A stretch of DNA of 64,000 bases, from the NCBI GenBank assembly GCA_036674765.1, contig JARVKI010000040.1, positions 62,001 through 126,000 on the forward strand, in the 5' to 3' direction. The position numbers and the translations under genes are program-made. Source of the DNA: Seiridium cupressi. Taxonomy: Eukaryota > Ascomycota > Sordariomycetes > Amphisphaeriales > Sporocadaceae. The notes below the pieces were generated by a model, which was not told where the DNA came from, did not search any database, and saw nothing but the letters and a program-made list of their open reading frames with translations. Positions 59,002 to 64,000 of this stretch are shown here, one piece after another (position 1 is the first letter of the stretch; each line of letters begins with the position of its first letter).

Positions 59002-59336
59002 GTCTTTGTGGCGTCTTTATAGAGCAAAGAAGCGAGGGGTCTCTTTGGGGGTTGTTCAATCCTTAACGGTGTTCGCAATGGAGATATCTGCTGTAACTAA
59101 AATGTAAAAGTTCCAATTATTACTTTCAATTGGAGACTCAAAAGTTGACGTAGATTGTAGCTCCAGGTAAGCAGCCAATGAAAAGCGGGCATGCACGGAG
59201 CTCCTTTCGGTGAAGCTCCATCCGCCCTCAGTATCAAGCATCTCGTTCTCGCAACCCATTTCAAGCCAGCGCATTACACCACCATTCTCCACGATAACCA
59301 AGTCATGGTTCTTTTAACAGCATACAAACCAGCAAG
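59002..59336. promoter_or_regulatory. Bidirectional promoter between mitochondrial IF-3 and IMP1
   Basis: The two start codons face away from each other across 335 nt, so this spacer must contain both promoters and leaders. Both products act in mitochondria. I could not pick out a specific shared factor site by eye. Confidence 0.6.
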
Positions 59337-59920
59337 ATGCCCATCCTAGGCCATCCTTTCCGCTTGGTCCTTGCCACGGGTCAGACGCTCGCCCTAGCAC
59401 ACGTGCTTTGGCAGTATGGATACTCGATCGCGCCGGGGTCGGGTCCCTCGATGCTGCCCACCTTTCTGGTATGGAACGAGTGGTTTGTGGCCGACCGGTC
59501 GTTCCGGCGTGGTCGGGGCGTGCGGGTGGGCGACTGTGTAACATATACGATACCAGTGGAGCCGCGAGAGGACGGCGTGAAGAGAGTCATTGGCATGCCG
59601 GGCGATTACGTTCTGTTGAATAGCCCAGGATCTAAGAACGATGATATGATGCAGGTAGGTCACCCCTTTGCCGCCACGGCCCTTTCGATACCTTGAACGC
59701 GTGGGTGTGCTCATCATTTGCGTGCTAGGTACCCCACGGACACTGCTATATAGTCGGAGACAACTTGCCCTGGTCGCGGGATAGCCGTGATTATGGTCCT
59801 TTACCATTGGCTCTCGTACGCGGAAAGGTCGTTGCAAAGGTTGAATTCAATGGGTGGAATCCTCTGAATTGGTTCACCAAGGTGAAGGATGGGTTGAGCC
59901 CTGTAGAATCGCCAAAATGA
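59337..59920 (+). CDS. IMP1: Mitochondrial inner membrane protease subunit 1
   Basis: Signal-peptidase-type Ser/Lys protease that processes proteins on the outer face of the inner mitochondrial membrane. Two exons, 59337-59654 and 59729-59920, encode 169 residues, the usual size. The 74-nt intron begins GTAGGT and ends GCTAG. The N-terminal helix (FRLVLATGQTLALAHVLWQ) anchors the protein. The catalytic Ser is in SGPSMLPT and the catalytic Lys in VKRVIGMPGD. The family box VPHGHCYIVGDNLPWSRDSR followed by DYGPLPLALVRGKV completes the fold. GHCYIVGDN with SRDSR matches Imp1 better than Imp2. Confidence 0.94.
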
Positions 59921-60509
59921 TTCAAGGCACCATGTGCTTGGTCGAGAGTGTCTTGGAATCAACCTTCGAGAACAGCCTAAGCTGTGTGCTATGAGAACTG
60001 TACAATAATTGCATTGCATGGCGGCGTACTAGGGTGGGAAATATTTTCTGGCTGGATATCTTCTGTAAAAAGCCATCTAATTACAAGACTTAAAGTCTGA
60101 AACAATTAACTTTATGACCATGTCCGCCTCGAGCAGAGCGCATGAAAGCGCCAAGCCGAGAAGCAGAATTAGGGACACATCTTTTCGTTTGCCATCTAGA
60201 ATGACAGGAGTGGTACAAATGAAACCTCGCAGCTCCTTGCGAGCCTCTCCCGGAGAGATACCGCATTGCAAAATCAGTCGATATTACGCCATCCCCAGAA
60301 GTGCCGCCGGTCAGATGGGGGGGGGTATGCATAGATTCCAGAAACAAAAGGGAATACCTGAACGTGACCGCCTTCCGCCAGGTCTTACAAATGCTTGCCT
60401 ATATAAATACGCCTCATACTCCGGCCGAGTCCAATTGATGCAAATAATGCCAGAAAAAAAGAATCACGAATAACCACTCGCGCTACTAAGTCGTGGTGGG
60501 ATAAGTACC
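59921..60509. other. Convergent intergenic region
   Basis: About 590 nt between IMP1 and VAC8. A 119-codon plus frame at 60114-60473 has no family match. Nothing else seen. Confidence 0.55.
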
Positions 60510-62552
60510 TCATCCCTCGATATGAGCTTTGGATATGCTCTGTCCCAACAGCTCTAGACAGCGCTGGGCAAGATTGACAACCTCACCTTCGTCATCATCC
60601 TCAGCAAACTCATTTTCGGGTTCGATCTGACGGTTTGCGATCTGCTTGATCATTTCGACAATGTCGTCCGACTTTCCAATATGCCCAATCAGGGTCTTGT
60701 CCTCTGATTCGAGAAGTTGCAGCAGGGTCCAGATGGCAATGTGCTGGAATGTAGCATCGCCACTAGCAAGGAACCTGCTGAGGTATCCGTGGATGCCACC
60801 GTTCGGTTCTTGCCAGTCCTGTATGAAGATAGAGTAATCGCCGACTGCTTCCGTCAGTATATGGGGTATGGAATGGGGTATAACTGTATGCATTTTGATG
60901 AGACTTACCCTTAGACGAAAGATTGCCCAGAGCTGCAGCACTGTTGCCTTGAACTTCGATGCTTGGCGAATGAGTCAGGGGAATCAGAACGTCGAAGACT
61001 CCTAGGTTCAGAAGGTGGGATTTCAAGTCGTCAGAGAGAGCCAGAACAGCGATGGCAGCTGTCATTTCGGACTGGACCGTGACGGGAACATCGAGGACGA
61101 GCTGCTTGCATTTCTGCACTGCACCAGCCTCAAGAACTAATGCCTTGTTCCGATCAGAGCTTGCAGCCAGGTTTCGGAGGGTTGAAATGGCGTGGCACTG
61201 AATTTCCTCGTTGTCAGTCGAGCCCAGCAAGTCGACCAACGGCTTCAAAAACCCTGCTTCAATGATTGGAGACTCGTTCATCGGGTGGATCGAAATGTTT
61301 CGAATGCAGGCGACTGCCGAGAGAATGAGTGGTAGGTAGGACGATTGTAAAAGTCGCAACAGGGGATTCAGTCCCTGAGCCCTGACTATGTCGAGCTGGT
61401 ATTTCTCATCTGACGCTAGGTTGCGGAGTGCCAGAGCAGCCTGGCATTGTACTTTAGGCGATGATGAATCCATGAGATTCACGAGGGACTGGACGAGCTT
61501 GGTCTCGGATGCAGCGAGCTTTCGTCGGTTGTTCGCATCGACTGCAATATTGCTCAGTGCCGTGGTACAGTAGTATTGAACATCGACGTCGGGGGAGGAG
61601 AGAAGCTGAACGAGCACCGGTATGGCGCCCGCGTTCACGAGCTGCTGGCGATTCTCATCTACTATGGGGTTAGTCTCTATGATTCGGAGTGCAGTATTGT
61701 AAATATCAAGTATTGGCAGAGGTGTCTGACCAGAGTGTGTCATATTGAGCAAAGCCCCAGTCGCATTCCGTTGTACTCTCATGTCCCTGGACTTGGCCAG
61801 TCGTGTTAGTGGGCCAAGTGCGCCTGACCTTGCGATCTTTGCCTTGTTGTCCTCGTGTGTAGCGAGGTTTGTGATACATCCGACAGCATTGCACTGCACT
61901 TCGACGTTAGGTGACAACATTTGGCGAATGAGCGGTGTCAGGCCGCCGAGCTGTACGATCAAGACTTTGTTCTCGGCTGCCAGTCGTGGTCAGTATACGA
62001 TTTCACCCTCTACACAAGCTTCACATACTATTGACGGCTAGGTTTCCTAATGCTGCACTGGCGGCCCTTTGGACCTCGATATCGGGGCTCTGAAGGAGAA
62101 AAAGTATGGGCTCCAATGTATCGCGGTCGACTTCTCGCACATCTGATATCACTCGGTTAGCTCCCATGACCGGTCCCGGGGATGATGCAGATCATACCTC
62201 GCTCCGTGATCTCGGCAAACGTCAAACTTGCACTTCTCTGTAGATCTATATTGTCGGAAAAGACGAGAGTGCTCAAAGCTCGAAGCGGCTCGCCCGAGAA
62301 GAAGTCGGTCTCTCCGCGCTGCCAAAAGCATTAGCTCGTTTGCATGATTCGGGACCTGGTGGGTAGAGACACACATGTTCCAAGTATTGCAGAAGATCCG
62401 ATACGGCCTCGCGCTCGGACTCTTGCAATAGAGGCTCGTAGAGGCCATCGCGGGATTTCCCTATGTGCTGATAAGCTCGTGTTCCAGGCATCACAATGCC
62501 GTCATTAGAGTCGGATTCCCATACCTCCGCAGCACGACTGGCAGACACCCAT
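60510..62552 (-). CDS. VAC8: Vacuolar armadillo-repeat protein Vac8
   Basis: Peripheral vacuole-membrane scaffold for vacuole inheritance, fusion, nucleus-vacuole contact and selective autophagy. Seven exons are inferred: 62552-62525, 62460-62375, 62318-62198, 62142-62029, 61976-61731, 61658-60909 and 60844-60510, giving 559 residues, the normal length. All phases agree. The start MGVCQSCC has Gly2 for myristoylation and clustered Cys for palmitoylation, as in yeast Vac8. About eleven armadillo repeats follow, with landmarks [60 protein letters not shown] and [19 protein letters not shown]. The last exon gives [16 protein letters not shown] and [12 protein letters not shown]. Introns have clear branches (CTAATGAC, GCTAAT, ACTGAC, GACTAAC). 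The fifth (61730-61659, 72 nt) is stopless and a multiple of three. Confidence 0.95.
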
Positions 62553-64000
62553 CGCTGCGATGAGCGAGTGCACTGGACGTCTAGCTCTGTCCCTGGTCCT
62601 TTCTTTGATGGATGGGTCGGTGTGGTGAATGGGCGCTGTCAAACCGTATTGGGAGCGTTGTGGTGAATCAGCTTCGGAGCTTGCCAAGTTCGGTCGGCGG
62701 CGGTGCGTGGAATTGCTGTTGAGATAAGCGTCTGGATTACCACCAATAATTGCACAGGCAAATGGTCGCCCTTTCGCGGAGTTTCAGAGGCACGTCGGGG
62801 CGTGATGCTGGCCCGTAGCAGGTGGGATGATGACTGGGTCGGGAAGTGACCAGAGGTTGACAATTCCGGTAGGTATTGTTTATTGCGAACGGGAAGTTGC
62901 GGGCCCAACGTGATGCCCAGAATCACTGAAATGGAGCAAGTGCAGGTGCTGGCAGGGTGCAGGTGAGAACTCCAACTAGGATTTGGGTGGACCCCTGCTG
63001 AGACAGAAGACCCCAAAAGCACTGCCGGCTGCAGGTCACTAACGTAAAACAAGGCTCTCGTTGCTCCCACCTGGAGACGCGATCGATATACGGGGGGCCA
63101 GAGTTGCTCTCGCGCCTTTCAAGGCCTCTGCAACAGGACCGGGAAGGGTTTTAACTTTGAATGAACCATGACACTCAGGTCGGGTACCTGTGAGCTGCAG
63201 TACGTCCGCCTTGTCCACACAGCGGATTCCCATGGAGACTTCAGGTGACGTCCCACTCGAGCCCCGAGTCCTTGTAGCTAAGCTCTAGAGGTCCGCTTTT
63301 CTTTCACACCAATAATGATTAAAAGCCACCGCAATCTGGCGAGGGATGATGTTCTTTACAGGACCTTACCCGACTCATGGGATTTACTTAGCGTCTGCAA
63401 GCTCTGCCACAGCTACCTGCAGTACTGTTGTTTTGCTCGTGAAATTGCTGATACAACTGCCAGGGATTATGCCATTAGAAACTGATCGCCATCTGAAATC
63501 CGGCATGCTCTCCACACAACTGTTTCTCGGCTGCATCCTGATATTCCCTGAGGCGCGAGAGATCGACATGTGCGAGTCTGATATAAATAAATGGATAGTA
63601 CAGAATAACGTTCCTCTCCACGTGTCATCCAAACCAGAAGATGGGCTAGAGCGACAAAGAAAAAGAATGAACCGCCAAGTAAATTACATCATGTCTAGAG
63701 TCTGGATTTCTGTTTCGTTTCCGGAGCATCACAACCACCAAACTGTCGTCGACATTATGGTTGGGAGTGCGTGAGGCCTAGGTACCTAGCCACTTGTCCT
63801 GCAAATTGCAATATGGCTGCATCACGCGCTCCAAGCAAAATATACGAGTATGAGGTACTACCCCAACTCGTACACGCAGCAACGGCGACATACCATGCAA
63901 CGCAGAGGAGAGTCTATGACTCCAAGAAGAGGGGTTGCGGGCAGCGCATACGTACGAGCCCGTATGTGATATAGCAGGCGCAGAACTGCTGCCTCGACCA
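62553..64000. other. Region without a recognisable gene
   Basis: About 1.45 kb upstream of VAC8, presumably holding its promoter. A 143-codon minus frame at 62639-63070 and a 142-codon plus frame at 63346-63774 are present, but neither resembles a family nor has convincing coding character. No RNA or repeat seen. Confidence 0.5.

Noticed and set aside
1..64000. CRISPR arrays, prophage, insertion sequences or LTR retroelements
   Set aside because: No spaced direct repeats, integrase, transposase, reverse transcriptase or long terminal repeats were seen on either strand; the window is eukaryotic nuclear DNA.

Overview
The window is nuclear DNA from a filamentous ascomycete (Pezizomycotina). 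The evidence is the short introns (mostly 50-100 nt) with GTAAGT-like donors and CTAAC/CTGAC-like branch sites just before the acceptor, many protein families typical of this group (questin-oxidase-like protein, NRPS-like adenylation enzyme, HET domain, GPI-anchored GH76, GH43, Vac8), and genes spaced on both strands without operons. I cannot name the species. No virus, transposon, CRISPR array or rRNA was recognised.

Layout. 1-2.5 kb holds no recognisable gene. 2.5-5.5 kb (-): transportin KAP104. 8.0-8.5 kb (-): proteasome chaperone POC4, next to a 10-N gap flanked by G and C homopolymers and a duplicated 75-85 bp flank. 9.3-10.7 kb (+): carnosine N-methyltransferase-like protein. 11.3-12.3 kb (-): short-chain dehydrogenase. 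12.8-14.6 kb (-): a GH43 glycosidase gene broken by several stops and frameshifts. 16.4-20.1 kb (-): a beta-propeller plus inositol 5-phosphatase protein. 21.2-21.8 kb (+): a DUF4748-like small membrane protein with tiny exons. 22.4-24.1 kb (+): CID/RS/RGG RNA-processing protein. 24.5-26.6 kb (-): TFIIIC subunit TFC1. 28.6-30.7 kb (+): PP2A B56 subunit RTS1.

The middle (31-42 kb) is the most accessory-looking part: a questin-oxidase-like gene, an intron-containing tRNA-Ile(AAT), 1.8 kb without a clear gene, a stand-alone NRPS-type adenylation enzyme, two overlapping antiparallel hypothetical frames, and an asparaginase-ankyrin protein. Then come phosphatidylserine decarboxylase PSD1 and, divergent from it, a HERP/Usa1-like ubiquitin-domain membrane protein, a Kelch-repeat membrane protein, a second tRNA-Ile(AAT) with a different intron, a SET-type nucleosome assembly protein, and a decayed HET-domain gene.

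The right end is housekeeping: GPI-anchored GH76 mannosidase (DCW1/DFG5 family), mitochondrial IF-3 and inner-membrane protease IMP1 transcribed head-to-head from a 335-bp spacer, and the vacuolar armadillo protein VAC8 in seven exons. Most genes are independent housekeeping functions (nuclear transport, Pol III transcription, proteasome assembly, mitochondrial translation and protein processing, phospholipid synthesis, cell wall). I found no convincing new multi-gene system. The items most worth a second look are the carrier-less adenylation enzyme beside the tRNA and questin-oxidase-like gene, the two decayed genes, the set of stopless 3n introns, and the bidirectional mitochondrial promoter.
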